Assembly: GCF_900116235.1 (NCBI RefSeq)
Contig: NZ_FPAA01000012.1
Location: forward strand, 23,543 to 87,542
DNA length: 64,000 bases
Direction: 5' to 3'
Origin: Marininema halotolerans
GTDB lineage: Bacteria; Bacillota; Bacilli; Thermoactinomycetales; DSM-45169
This document shows, piece by piece, positions 16,760 to 25,819 of this stretch; the stretch's first letter is position 1; each line of letters starts with the position of its first letter. Below the pieces are notes generated by a model. That model worked only from the letters and a program-made list of their open reading frames with translations, ran no database searches and had not been told where the DNA came from. Position numbers and translations under genes: made by a program.

Positions 16760-18160
16760 ATGACGGTGGTAAAACAACTAGCAAATTGGGAGCAACTCAC
16801 TCAAGGAGCTTATCAAGCAAAGCACATGGGACAATCCATTTTGGTTAGCCATACTCAGCGGATCGATTCATGGGACCCGCTTTCTTTTTTTGCAAAGGCA
16901 GGCACCCTTTTTCAGGGAAAGCGTTCTTTTTGGTCTGATGCTTCCCAGGGGATGGTGTTGGTCGGTGTAGGGGAAACGCTGGTTTTTGATGAAAAGGGGT
17001 CAGCAAAAGAACACCGTTTTGCTGCAGTGGAGCGAAAGTGGCAGGAATGGGTGGCCCATGCAATCATGACAGAAGGACATGGCCCGGGGACAGGCCCGGT
17101 GATCATTGGTGGATTTTCCTTTGACCCGAATAAGAAACGAACGGATCTATGGAAAGGCTACCAAGAAGCCTCTCTGATCGTGCCACGTTGGTTGTTAACG
17201 ATCAATGAAAGCGGTCATTGGCTAACGGTGAATATCGTGTTGGAACCTGATGAAGACCTTACGCAATTAAAAGAACAATTGAATTACGAGAGGCAATTAC
17301 TCGAAGAAGCGGTTGAGAGAAATTCCTTTTCAAAAGGGACTCCCTTTGTCACAGAAGAGGTGGCGCCAGACGCTTGGAAACAAAGTATTGTTCTGGCTAC
17401 TCGCGAGATTCAAAAAGGAACCTTAAAAAAGGTGGTTTTGGCACGAGAACTGCGCTTGACTGGGGAGAGGAATTTCTCACCAGAAGGTACGTTAGCCAGT
17501 CTCCATGCCAACCAACCGGATAGCTACCTATTTGCGATTGAACGTGGAGACGGCTGTTTTGTAGGGGCGTCTCCTGAGCGTTTGGTGAAGCGCGAAGGTA
17601 GGAAATTGCTATCGAATTGCATTGCTGGCTCGATTGGCCGAGGGGTTGGGATCGCGGAAGATATTGCACTCGGTGAAGAATTACTACAGGATCAGAAAAA
17701 TCGAGAAGAGCATGATTTTGTTGTGCAAATGATACGGGAAGCTTTTTGTCAAGAGAGTGAAGATGTTGACGTTCCGGAAGAACCCATTCTTCATAAGTTG
17801 CGTTATATTCAACACCTCTTCACACCGGTTACCGGCTGGGCTCGTGAAGGGACCAGTCTGTTGTCGATGGTGCACCGTTTGCATCCAACTCCAGCCTTGG
17901 GTGGGTGGCCATGGTCTGAATCCCTCTCATGGATTCGTGAACAGGAAGTATTGGATCGGGGCTGGTATGCGGCACCCATTGGGTGGATGGATGCAAAGGG
18001 CGATGGAGAGTTTTGTGTAGCCATTCGCTCGGGGCTTTTGCGAGGGAAACAAGCTTCTTTGTTCGCGGGATGTGGAGTTGTTGAAGAATCCGATCCGGAG
18101 AAGGAATATGAAGAGACACGGTGGAAATTTCGACCGATGCTTTCCGCACTGGATCATTGA
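16760..18160 (+). CDS. menF: Isochorismate synthase (MenF/DhbC type)
   Basis: Isomerises chorismate to isochorismate, first step of classical menaquinone (or catecholate siderophore) synthesis. The 466-residue protein has the chorismate-binding fold with ISC-type motifs: GTLKKVVLARELRL (general base Lys), FVGASPERLV, CIAGSIGRG, HPTPALGGWP, RGWYAAPIGWMDAKGDGEFC and EKEYEET for Mg. HPTPALGG and RGWYAAPIGW separate it from TrpE and PabB. No menD, dhbB or entB follows, so I favour MenF over DhbC. Its place between aroH and trpE is unlike B. subtilis, where menF leads the men operon. Partner men genes are not in the window. Confidence 0.93.
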   Translation: MTVVKQLANWEQLTQGAYQAKHMGQSILVSHTQRIDSWDPLSFFAKAGTLFQGKRSFWSDASQGMVLVGVGETLVFDEKGSAKEHRFAAVERKWQEWVAHAIMTEGHGPGTGPVIIGGFSFDPNKKRTDLWKGYQEASLIVPRWLLTINESGHWLTVNIVLEPDEDLTQLKEQLNYERQLLEEAVERNSFSKGTPFVTEEVAPDAWKQSIVLATREIQKGTLKKVVLARELRLTGERNFSPEGTLASLHANQPDSYLFAIERGDGCFVGASPERLVKREGRKLLSNCIAGSIGRGVGIAEDIALGEELLQDQKNREEHDFVVQMIREAFCQESEDVDVPEEPILHKLRYIQHLFTPVTGWAREGTSLLSMVHRLHPTPALGGWPWSESLSWIREQEVLDRGWYAAPIGWMDAKGDGEFCVAIRSGLLRGKQASLFAGCGVVEESDPEKEYEETRWKFRPMLSALDH

Positions 18161-18223
18161 CATCAGATAGGATTTTCGATAAAGTAGTACTAATTACTAC
18201 GATTGTTTATGAGTAAAGCTGAG

Positions 18224-18261
18224 GAATGAAACGGGTGACGAAAATCACCGGGAGTTCATTC
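18224..18261 (+). other. Hairpin in the menF-trpE gap
   Basis: Outer arms GAATGAA (18224-18230) and TTCATTC (18255-18261) enclose inner arms GGTGA/TCACC. A second small hairpin, GTAGTA/TACTAC, lies at 18184-18200. They sit between the menF stop and the trp leader; no T tract marks a clear terminator. Confidence 0.4.
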
Positions 18262-18361
18262 ATTGAGTAAACCATGAATCGATCCAAGCGAATTGGATAT
18301 TTAATTACTCAGGGAATACCCTGACGACGAAATTCCTTTACGAAGGGTTTCGTACAGCTGA

Positions 18362-18414
18362 GAGCAGAGCTTATATGAGTTGAGACGAGTAAGGTTGAGC
18401 AGAGGATAGCCGAG
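18362..18414 (+). promoter_or_regulatory. TRAP-type binding site (11 triplet positions) in the trpE leader
   Basis: Triplets start at 18362, 18367, 18372, 18377, 18382, 18387, 18392, 18397, 18402, 18407 and 18412, exactly five bases apart. Nine of the eleven are GAG or TAG (the third is TAT, the seventh AGG). TRAP (MtrB) of Bacillus binds eleven (G/U)AG repeats with 2-3 nt spacers in trp leader RNA when tryptophan is high. A terminator follows at 18441. A small hairpin ACGAA/TTCGT at 18339-18352 lies before the array, as the 5' stem-loop does in B. subtilis. Confidence 0.8.
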
Positions 18415-18440
18415 GAAGCTGGTATAATTGACGGACTTCC

Positions 18441-18470
18441 AAACCAAGGCACCTGTGTCTTGGTTTTTTA
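18441..18470 (+). terminator. trp leader attenuator terminator
   Basis: Arms AAACCAAG (18441-18448) and CTTGGTTT (18459-18466), then T's. GGAAG at 18414-18418, at the end of the triplet array, can pair with CTTCC at 18436-18440 just before the terminator, a possible part of an antiterminator. Confidence 0.85.
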
Positions 18471-18559
18471 TATTTCCCCAAGGTAGTACCCTCCCTTTTC
18501 TCTGCGAACCGATGCTTTGTCTCCTAGATGTGAAAATTTTACCTAGGAGGTTGGTTATC

Positions 18560-20101
18560 GTGTTCGTTCCCCCATTAGAGGATGTGCGGCAACTTGCCCA
18601 TCAATACAATACGATTCCCATTTGTAAAAAAATCTTTGCAGATACTGAAACACCGATTCGCCTGTATCAGCGCTTTGGTGAGAAAAAATATTCTTTTTTA
18701 CTAGAAAGTGCTGAAGGTGGAGAGCGTCGGGGCCGGTGGTCTTTTATGGGTACGGATCCGTTCTTAACAGTACGCTCTCGCCAAGGCATTACAACAATAA
18801 CAGAGGGTGATGCGATCCGCCAATATCCCTCGGATCACCCGATGGACGATCTCAATGACTTACTTGAGGCGTATCGATCTCCCCGAATCGATGGTCTTCC
18901 GCCATTTCTAGGTGGGGCCGTTGGTTATGTAGGTTTTGAAGCAGTTTCTACCTTCGAGTCTGTACCGCGTCCCGCGGGAAAGGACTCAACCCAGTCGGAT
19001 GATATCCATGTGATGTTCTGTGATCGATTGATTATCGTCGATCATTTAAAACAGGATATCACGGTGGTTGTTAACCTTCATGTGCCTAGGAATGCGTCCA
19101 TTGAGCAAATTGACGAAGCCTATTACGAGACGCAAATTGCAATTGATGCATGGATGGAGGAATTACGTGGGAAAGAACCTGCCCCTTCATTACTGCCTCC
19201 GTTGGATATTGCCCAAATGGATGTGGATTTTTCCAGGGTGAATTCCAATATGACCAAGGAAGAGTACTGTGCCGTGGTAAAAAGGGCCAAAGAGCATATT
19301 CGGCGTGGTGACATCTTTCAGATGGTCCCATCTCAACGATGGATCTTTCAAAATGCACCTCCCTCCATCGATGTTTATCGGGTGCTCCGCACCTTGAATC
19401 CTTCTCCTTATATGTATCATCTCGTTCTCGATGAAGAAGAAATCGTGGGAACCTCACCGGAGATGCTTGTACGCGTGACGGATGGCAAAGTGGAAACACG
19501 CCCAATTGCAGGAACACGTCCACGAGGTGTGACAAAGAGCGAGGATCTTGCACTCGAAGAAGAGCTTTTAGAGGATGAGAAGGAAAAAGCGGAACACGTG
19601 ATGTTAGTTGACCTCGGCCGGAATGATCTCGGCCGGGTTTCCCGTTACGGGACCGTCCAAGTAACTGAGGAGATGAAAATCGAACGTTACTCCCATGTGA
19701 TGCACATGGTTTCCCATGTAACGGGAGAGTTAAACGAAGAAGTTTCTCCGTTAGAAGCTTTTAAATCTGCTTTTCCAGCGGGTACTGTCTCTGGTGCCCC
19801 GAAAGTGAAAGCGATGGAGCTAATTGGACAGATGGAACCGGGACCGCGAGGGATCTATGCTGGATCGATTGGTTACTTTGGATTTTCTGGCAATCTAGAT
19901 AGTTGTATTACGATACGAACCCTACATTTTAAAGAGGGGACTGCGTTTATCCAAGCAGGTGGTGGGGTGGTTGCTGATTCGGTTCCCGAGAAGGAGTATG
20001 AAGAGTCCCAGAATAAAGCACGAGGGATGATTCGTGCCCTTCAGGTCGCTGAAAGCTTGTTTCAATCACATGTCAATGGAAGGGGAGATGGAAATGGTTA
20101 A
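18560..20101 (+). CDS. trpE: Anthranilate synthase component I
   Basis: Makes anthranilate from chorismate with ammonia or glutamine (with TrpG/PabA, which is not in this window, as in B. subtilis). I start at GTG 18560, nine bases after AGGAGG; longer in-frame starts lie inside the leader terminator. 513 residues. The feedback site LLESAEGG is near the N-terminus; catalytic motifs are EYCAVVKRAKEHIRRGDIFQ, GTSPEMLV, RPIAGTRPRG, DLGRNDLGRV, FPAGTVSGAPKV and the final QAGGGVVADSVPEKEYEES. Predicted TRAP attenuation lies in its leader. It overlaps trpD by eight bases. Confidence 0.97.
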   Translation: MFVPPLEDVRQLAHQYNTIPICKKIFADTETPIRLYQRFGEKKYSFLLESAEGGERRGRWSFMGTDPFLTVRSRQGITTITEGDAIRQYPSDHPMDDLNDLLEAYRSPRIDGLPPFLGGAVGYVGFEAVSTFESVPRPAGKDSTQSDDIHVMFCDRLIIVDHLKQDITVVVNLHVPRNASIEQIDEAYYETQIAIDAWMEELRGKEPAPSLLPPLDIAQMDVDFSRVNSNMTKEEYCAVVKRAKEHIRRGDIFQMVPSQRWIFQNAPPSIDVYRVLRTLNPSPYMYHLVLDEEEIVGTSPEMLVRVTDGKVETRPIAGTRPRGVTKSEDLALEEELLEDEKEKAEHVMLVDLGRNDLGRVSRYGTVQVTEEMKIERYSHVMHMVSHVTGELNEEVSPLEAFKSAFPAGTVSGAPKVKAMELIGQMEPGPRGIYAGSIGYFGFSGNLDSCITIRTLHFKEGTAFIQAGGGVVADSVPEKEYEESQNKARGMIRALQVAESLFQSHVNGRGDGNG

Positions 20102-21131
20102 GCAATATTTAGCAACCCTCGTCGATGGAAAGGATTTAAGCCAACAAGAATCGAGTCAATTATTGCGGGCGATGATGGAGGGTGAACTTTCCGCTGCACA
20201 GGGTGGTGCTGTATTAACCGCGTTACGTATGAAGGGTGAGACGGTGAATGAATTGGCTGGATTAGCCATGGTGATGAGAGAGAAGGCACTCCGTCTTCCA
20301 CCAATCGATTCGGAAGCAGTAGATACTTGCGGTACGGGGGGAGACGGTGGACGTACATTTAATATCTCAACGGCTGCTGCAATCGTTGCAGCCGCTGCAG
20401 GTGTTAAAGTTGCTAAGCACGGCAATCGAGCCGTCACTGGTAAAAGCGGTAGTGCGGATGTCCTAGAGGCACTGGGTGTGGATATTCAACAAAATGCGGA
20501 AGGGGCTGCGGAAGCACTGAAACAGAAGGGAATCTGCTTTTTATTTGCGCCGCTTTTCCACCGCGCAATGAAACATGTGATGCCGATACGAAAAGAACTT
20601 GGATTCCGTACCTGCTTTAATCTACTGGGTCCTTTGGCAAATCCTGCTGGGGTAAAGAGACAATTAGTCGGGGTATATGATCCTGCGTTAACTGAACCCG
20701 TGGCGAAGGTCCTACAATTATTAAATACGGAACAGGCAATGGTTGTTGCTGGAATGGATGGAATTGATGAAATTTCAGTGACAGGGGAAACCCAAGTGAG
20801 TGAATTAAAGAATGGGAAGGTAACAACCTATCGCATTACCCCGGAGAAGCTGGGCCTTAATCGATCCAACCTATCGGATTTAGCAGGTGGGGATGCAAAG
20901 AGGAATGCTCAGATTATTAAGGAGGTTTTTCAAGGCTCGGCAGGTCCGCAACGCGATGTGATCGTGGCGAATGCAGGAGCGGTGATTAGCATTGCTGGGC
21001 TAGCGAATGGAATGGAAGAAGGGATTCAGCTTGCTGGTAAAGCGATTGATTCTGGGGAGGCACTCGCAAAACTAAAGGATATGCGAGGGTTTCAGGAGCA
21101 ATTTCAGGAGGAGATTAGCCATGTTTCTTGA
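20094..21131 (+). CDS. trpD: Anthranilate phosphoribosyltransferase
   Basis: Transfers phosphoribose from PRPP to anthranilate. 345 residues from ATG 20094, which lies six bases after AAGGGGAG and overlaps the trpE stop; ATG 20088, two codons earlier, is too near the ribosome site. Motifs: DTCGTGGDGGRTFNISTAAA (PRPP loop), KHGNRAVTGKSGSADVLEALG, FLFAPLFHRAMKHVMPIRKE, FNLLGPLANPAG. Length is normal and the enzyme looks intact. Overlaps trpC by 11 bases. Confidence 0.97.
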   Translation: MVKQYLATLVDGKDLSQQESSQLLRAMMEGELSAAQGGAVLTALRMKGETVNELAGLAMVMREKALRLPPIDSEAVDTCGTGGDGGRTFNISTAAAIVAAAAGVKVAKHGNRAVTGKSGSADVLEALGVDIQQNAEGAAEALKQKGICFLFAPLFHRAMKHVMPIRKELGFRTCFNLLGPLANPAGVKRQLVGVYDPALTEPVAKVLQLLNTEQAMVVAGMDGIDEISVTGETQVSELKNGKVTTYRITPEKLGLNRSNLSDLAGGDAKRNAQIIKEVFQGSAGPQRDVIVANAGAVISIAGLANGMEEGIQLAGKAIDSGEALAKLKDMRGFQEQFQEEISHVS

Positions 21132-21909
21132 GACGATCATCGATGTGAAGAGACAGGAAATTGTGGAACTTGAAAAGCGACTGTCGGGTAAGGAAATCGA
21201 ACCGAAAAATGAGGAGCTACCTTCGTGTCGATCCCTGGCAACAGCGATGACGAATAAAGGCAATCCTCCGGCCCTAATTGCTGAGGTGAAGCCGGCATCG
21301 CCCTCCAAAGGCGTCATTCGAGAGAAAGTGGATCCGGTAGCAACAGCGATGGCCTATGAAAAGGGTGGGGCATCCGCTGTCTCGGTTTTGACGGATCGCT
21401 CATTTTTTAAAGCCGATCCAGAAAATCTACGTAAAGTAAAACCCGTCGTGGGGATTCCTGTATTACGGAAAGATTTTATCATTGATCGATTACAAGTCGT
21501 AGAGAGTCGATATTTAGGTGCAGATGCCATTTTATTGATTGCTGCGATTTTATCGGAAGAAGCGTGCTGCTTCCTGACAGAAGAAGCTCATCGACTTGGA
21601 ATGGAAGTTTTACTTGAGGTACACGATGAAACAGAGCTTCCTCGTGCGCTGAAGGCAAAGCCCGATCTACTTGGGATTAACAACCGTAACCTTTCGACCT
21701 TTACGACAGATTTGGCCGTCACTGAACGGATACGCCCGCTTATTCCTGGGACGATCCCTGTAATCGGCGAAAGTGGTATTCATTCGCAGGCGGATTATCA
21801 GCGTCTAGCCGCAGCAGGTGTCGATGGTGTACTGGTAGGAGAATATCTCATGAAACAGTCTTCTCCAGAAATTGGGGTGAGGAATCTGCTAATGGGGGGA
21901 GTCTTTTGA
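21121..21909 (+). CDS. trpC: Indole-3-glycerol phosphate synthase
   Basis: Closes the indole ring (CdRP to indole-3-glycerol phosphate). A 262-residue TIM barrel. Signature regions are IAEVKPASPSKG with the catalytic Lys, AVSVLTDRSFFKADPENL, VLRKDFIID, LLEVHDETEL, LGINNRNLSTF and IGESGIHS. ATG 21121 follows CAGGAGGAG. The gene stop overlaps the TTG of trpF (TTGA). Confidence 0.97.
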   Translation: MFLETIIDVKRQEIVELEKRLSGKEIEPKNEELPSCRSLATAMTNKGNPPALIAEVKPASPSKGVIREKVDPVATAMAYEKGGASAVSVLTDRSFFKADPENLRKVKPVVGIPVLRKDFIIDRLQVVESRYLGADAILLIAAILSEEACCFLTEEAHRLGMEVLLEVHDETELPRALKAKPDLLGINNRNLSTFTTDLAVTERIRPLIPGTIPVIGESGIHSQADYQRLAAAGVDGVLVGEYLMKQSSPEIGVRNLLMGGVF

Positions 21910-22568
21910 AAAGGCGAACAGGAATTAAATTATGTGGAATGCGTCATCCAAAGGATATCGAGGCGTGTGAGTCCCTCGATATTGATGCGATTGGACTAAT
22001 TCTCGTACCCAATCGAAGGCGAACGGTCACCATGGGAATTGCTAAGGAGATCGTTAACCGTGTGCCAGATTCAATCGCAGCGGTTGGTGTGATGGCGAAT
22101 CCTTCCATGGATGAAGTGAAACAGTGGGTGGAACACGTTCCATTGGATCGTATTCAACTTCATGGGAATGAGTCTCCTGAATGTTGTCACCGTATACGAG
22201 AAGAAGTGGGAATTCCAATCATCAAAGTGATGCATGTGGATGATCAGGGAGAATCTTCAGGGGAAGTGGGTGCTTATGCTTCGGTCGTGGATGCAGTGTT
22301 GCTGGATTCTGGAGCGGGTCCGTTGAAGGGGGGAAGTGGTCAAACTTTCTCCTGGGATAAAATCCCTTCGCTTGTTGATCCATGGCAGAAAGAAGGAATT
22401 CCCGTTTGGATTGCAGGCGGATTGCATCCTGAAAATGTGGCTGAACTTGTCCGGCGTTTTGCGATCGCTGGAGTGGATACCTCGAGTGGCGTAGAGACAG
22501 CAGAAAAAAAGGATCCTAAGAAAATGGCAACCTTTGTTGAGAGGGTGAGAAATGTTGACAATGAATAA
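21906..22568 (+). CDS. trpF: Phosphoribosylanthranilate isomerase
   Basis: Isomerises PRA to CdRP. A 220-residue TIM barrel starting with TTG 21906, which overlaps the trpC stop and follows GGGGGAG. Motifs: IKLCGM with the catalytic Cys, LDAIGLIL-like first strand, VQLHG-equivalent [25 protein letters not shown], and the phosphate-binding [13 protein letters not shown] followed by GVDTSSGVE. Overlaps trpB by 17 bases. Confidence 0.96.
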   Translation: MKRRTGIKLCGMRHPKDIEACESLDIDAIGLILVPNRRRTVTMGIAKEIVNRVPDSIAAVGVMANPSMDEVKQWVEHVPLDRIQLHGNESPECCHRIREEVGIPIIKVMHVDDQGESSGEVGAYASVVDAVLLDSGAGPLKGGSGQTFSWDKIPSLVDPWQKEGIPVWIAGGLHPENVAELVRRFAIAGVDTSSGVETAEKKDPKKMATFVERVRNVDNE

Positions 22569-23769
22569 ACGAATGGAGAACCAATCAAGTGCTGCAAAGC
22601 AATTTGGTGATTTTGGTGGACGTTTCGTTCCTGAAACCCTGATGAACGCGTTGGATGAATTGGAGCAAGGGTTTCGAGAAGCGATGAGGGATGAGGAATT
22701 TCAAAACGAACTGCATCAACTTCTGACGGAGTATTCGGGCAGACCGACGCCGCTTACATTTGCCGCCAATTTAACGAAACAGGTAGGGGGGGCTAAAATT
22801 TATTTAAAGCGTGAAGATCTTAATCATACAGGCGCTCATAAAATCAATAACACGTTGGGACAAGGATTATTGGCGAAGCGGATGGGGAAAGAGAAGCTGA
22901 TTGCAGAGACAGGGGCAGGTCAGCATGGTGTGGCTTCTGCGACAGTCGCGGCTCTTCTCGGTATGGAATGTACGGTGTTTATGGGTGAGGAGGATGTACG
23001 GCGACAGAAATTAAATGTGTTTCGGATGGAATTATTAGGAGCGAAGGTGATTCCTGTTACCTCGGGAACGCGAACATTAAAAGATGCGACCAATGAAGCG
23101 ATCCGCCATTGGGTAACTCATGTTGAGGATACATTTTACCTTATCGGTTCAGTTGTTGGCCCCCATCCTTATCCAGCGATCGTTCGTGATTTTCAACGAG
23201 TAATTGGGGATGAGACACGTAGGCAAGTCCAAGAGCGAGAAGGACGGCTTCCCGATGATGTGGTGGCATGCATTGGAGGTGGCAGTAATTCTATTGGCAT
23301 GTTTACGGCTTTCCTCCAGGATAAAGACGTAAACTTACACGGTGTGGAAGCAGCGGGAGAAGGGCTTGAGACCCATCGTCATGCTGCCACACTAACCAAG
23401 GGATCCAAAGGGGTCATTCACGGTTCATATACCTACCTTCTTCAAGATGAGCATGGACAGATTGCCCCTGCCCATTCGATCTCGGCGGGGCTAGATTACC
23501 CAGGAATTGGACCGGAACATGCTCACCTCTTTGATACGCATCAAGTTCGCTATACAACCGCTACGGATGCTGAAGCCTTGAAGGCGGTTGAAGCATTGAC
23601 ACAAAGTGAAGGGATCCTACCTGCCCTTGAATCCGCGCACGCGGTCGCTGAAGCGATGAAATTGGCAGAGGGTCAACGTGAGGATCGGATCGTTGTGATT
23701 TGCTTATCAGGTAGAGGGGATAAGGATGTAGAGACGATTCGGGAAAGATTGGGAGGGGATGCTGAATGA
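22552..23769 (+). CDS. trpB: Tryptophan synthase beta chain
   Basis: PLP enzyme joining indole and serine. 405 residues; ATG 22552 lies behind GAGGGTGAG and overlaps trpF. Signature [32 protein letters not shown] with the PLP Lys, [30 protein letters not shown] for the phosphate, and [14 protein letters not shown]. This is the standard TrpB1 form that pairs with TrpA, and trpA follows with a four-base overlap. Confidence 0.98.
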   Translation: MLTMNKRMENQSSAAKQFGDFGGRFVPETLMNALDELEQGFREAMRDEEFQNELHQLLTEYSGRPTPLTFAANLTKQVGGAKIYLKREDLNHTGAHKINNTLGQGLLAKRMGKEKLIAETGAGQHGVASATVAALLGMECTVFMGEEDVRRQKLNVFRMELLGAKVIPVTSGTRTLKDATNEAIRHWVTHVEDTFYLIGSVVGPHPYPAIVRDFQRVIGDETRRQVQEREGRLPDDVVACIGGGSNSIGMFTAFLQDKDVNLHGVEAAGEGLETHRHAATLTKGSKGVIHGSYTYLLQDEHGQIAPAHSISAGLDYPGIGPEHAHLFDTHQVRYTTATDAEALKAVEALTQSEGILPALESAHAVAEAMKLAEGQREDRIVVICLSGRGDKDVETIRERLGGDAE

Positions 23770-24590
23770 ATCGGATTGCAGATGCTTTTAAGCGGCCTGG
23801 GCGAAAGGTAATCCCTTATGTAACGGCCGGGGATCCAAATCCAGAGGCAAGTCTAGAGATTATACGGATGCTTGATCAAGAAGGCGCCTGTGCTATTGAA
23901 CTCGGAGTCCCCTACTCCGACCCACTAGCAGATGGTCCTGTCATTCAAGCAGCTTCGAGTCGTGCATTGAATCAAGGAATGACATTGACAGGTGTACTTC
24001 AGTTGGCAAACGAGGCTCGTCAACAGGGAGTCAAGGCCCCACTCATTCTATTTTCCTATGTGAACCCCCTCCTTCGCTTTGGGTTGGATGAGTTAGTAAA
24101 GAAGGCGAAAACCAGTGGAATCGATGGAATGATTATTCCAGACTTACCCTATGAGGAAAGTGGAGAGTTGCGGCATTTAGCAGAGGAGAGCGGTTTATGT
24201 TTAATTCCTCTGGTGGCACCGACTTCGAAGGAGCGCGTTCAACGGATTGCAAGTGAAGCTCAAGGATTTATTTATTGTGTTTCATCATTGGGGACAACCG
24301 GGGCACGCTCTTCCTTTTCTGCGGAAGTCGAAGAGTTCCTTGATATGGTTAAGCAAGTTTCTAAGGTCCCCACAGCTGTCGGATTTGGAATTTCGCAACG
24401 AGAGCATGTCGATCGTTTTTTAAACCATACAGATGCAGCTGTGGTGGGTAGCGCCCTTGTACAGAGGATAGGGGAGCGAGCCACTTCGTTGCAAGACGTT
24501 CATACACGAGAGAGGTCACTCGAAGAGATTCGTGCCTTTTTTTGCGAGCTGGTGAAGGGCGTGGGTACAACGGAAGCAAATGTTACGTAA
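23766..24590 (+). CDS. trpA: Tryptophan synthase alpha chain
   Basis: Cleaves indole-3-glycerol phosphate and passes indole to TrpB. A 274-residue TIM barrel with [19 protein letters not shown] (catalytic Glu and Asp regions), [28 protein letters not shown] and [13 protein letters not shown] overlaps the trpB stop and follows GGAGGGGATGCTGA. A terminator stands only 11 bases after its stop, so the trp part of the supraoperon can end here. Confidence 0.97.
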   Translation: MNRIADAFKRPGRKVIPYVTAGDPNPEASLEIIRMLDQEGACAIELGVPYSDPLADGPVIQAASSRALNQGMTLTGVLQLANEARQQGVKAPLILFSYVNPLLRFGLDELVKKAKTSGIDGMIIPDLPYEESGELRHLAEESGLCLIPLVAPTSKERVQRIASEAQGFIYCVSSLGTTGARSSFSAEVEEFLDMVKQVSKVPTAVGFGISQREHVDRFLNHTDAAVVGSALVQRIGERATSLQDVHTRERSLEEIRAFFCELVKGVGTTEANVT

Positions 24591-24601
24591 TCGATACACT
24601 A

Positions 24602-24629
24602 CCGTAACCGATGGTTACGGTTTTTTTTT
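24602..24629 (+). terminator. Terminator between trpA and hisC
   Basis: Perfect eight-pair stem CCGTAACC/GGTTACGG with a three-base loop and nine T. Confidence 0.92.
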
Positions 24630-24700
24630 GCAGGATAGTTGGGCTTCAGAGCCATTCTATTGTAAACTAAAGGGAAAATGTGTGGAGAGGGGCCAGTGGA

Positions 24701-25819
24701 ATGAAAGGGAAAGCGACATTACAGGGGGTACCTGTGTATCAACCAGGAAAACCCTTGGAAGAAGTAAAGCGAGAATATGGCCTTGATGAAGTGATTAAAC
24801 TGGCCTCGAATGAAAATCCATTGGGTTGTTCGCCAAATGTGTGGGAGTCTTTACAAGCGGAACGTGATTTTTTTGCGTTGTATCCAGAGGGTGAAGCTCC
24901 TCTATTAAAAGAGAAACTAGCCGCTCATTTACAGATAGAACCACAGCGATTGATGTTTGGGAATGGATCAGATGAAATTATACAGATGATCGGGCGCACC
25001 TTCCTGGAACCGGGCGACGAAACCGTGATGGCTGATATTACCTTCCCGCGCTATAAGACACAGACCTTGATTGAAGGGGGTAAGGCAGTAGAAGTCCCAC
25101 TCATCGAGGGTGTTCATGATTTAGAGGGAATGGCAGCTGCGCTGAATGAGCGCACCCGGATTGTATGGATTTGTAATCCAAATAACCCCACCGGTACGAT
25201 GATCTCTGGGGAGGAACTGACTTCGTTTATGAAGAAAGTCCCCCCTCATGTGTTGGTGGTGTTGGATGAAGCGTATGAAGAATACGTCGTGGATTCTAAT
25301 TATCCGGATGGAATCCACGAAGTATTAAAGGATCCACGGGTGATTGTTCTAAGAACTTTTTCTAAAATTTATGGACTTGCTGCCTTTCGAATTGGATATG
25401 GGGTGATGGATCCTCGCTTGATCCAGGAAATGAATCGTGTACGTGAACCCTTCAATGTGAATCGGTTAGCCCAACGGGCAGCAGTAGCAGGTCTTGAAGA
25501 TCAGGACTTTGTTAAAAAATGCCGTGATACCAATCGAGAGGGACTCGCTTTGTTCGAAAAGCAATTAAATAAGTGGAATCTCTCCTATTTTCCTTCCCAA
25601 GGAAATTTTATTTTGATGGATACAGAGCGGGATGCTAATGAAGTATTCCAAGCACTCTTGGCAAAGGGAATGATTATCCGATCGGGAGTACCTTTGGGCT
25701 ATCCTACTCATATCCGTGTGACGATCGGTACCAGAGAACAAAATCTTCGCTTTCTGACGGAGTTAGCGCAGATTTTGGATAAGCCAGCACCAGAGGACGT
25801 GGACCGTTCTCATGAGTAA
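24701..25819 (+). CDS. hisC: Histidinol-phosphate / aromatic aminotransferase
   Basis: PLP aminotransferase acting in histidine synthesis and, in this operon context, also on aromatic keto acids. 372 residues from ATG 24701 behind AGAGGGG; a GTG at 24680 is an alternative. The N-terminus (LQGVPVYQPGKP) has the normal HisC spacing. Motifs: KLASNENPLGCSP, FGNGSDEII, WICNPNNPTGTMI, LDEAYEEYV, and TFSKIYGLAAFRIGYG holding the PLP Lys. It overlaps tyrA by eight bases. A terminator upstream implies its own promoter; TGTAAACT at 24661-24668 is a weak -10 candidate. Confidence 0.95.
   Translation: MKGKATLQGVPVYQPGKPLEEVKREYGLDEVIKLASNENPLGCSPNVWESLQAERDFFALYPEGEAPLLKEKLAAHLQIEPQRLMFGNGSDEIIQMIGRTFLEPGDETVMADITFPRYKTQTLIEGGKAVEVPLIEGVHDLEGMAAALNERTRIVWICNPNNPTGTMISGEELTSFMKKVPPHVLVVLDEAYEEYVVDSNYPDGIHEVLKDPRVIVLRTFSKIYGLAAFRIGYGVMDPRLIQEMNRVREPFNVNRLAQRAAVAGLEDQDFVKKCRDTNREGLALFEKQLNKWNLSYFPSQGNFILMDTERDANEVFQALLAKGMIIRSGVPLGYPTHIRVTIGTREQNLRFLTELAQILDKPAPEDVDRSHE

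Noticed and set aside
18475..18495. AAGGTAGTACCC before trpE, similar to a T-box core
   Set aside because: It lies after the leader terminator, lacks ACCGCG, and no specifier stem is seen; the exact 5-nt (G/T)AG array fits TRAP far better.
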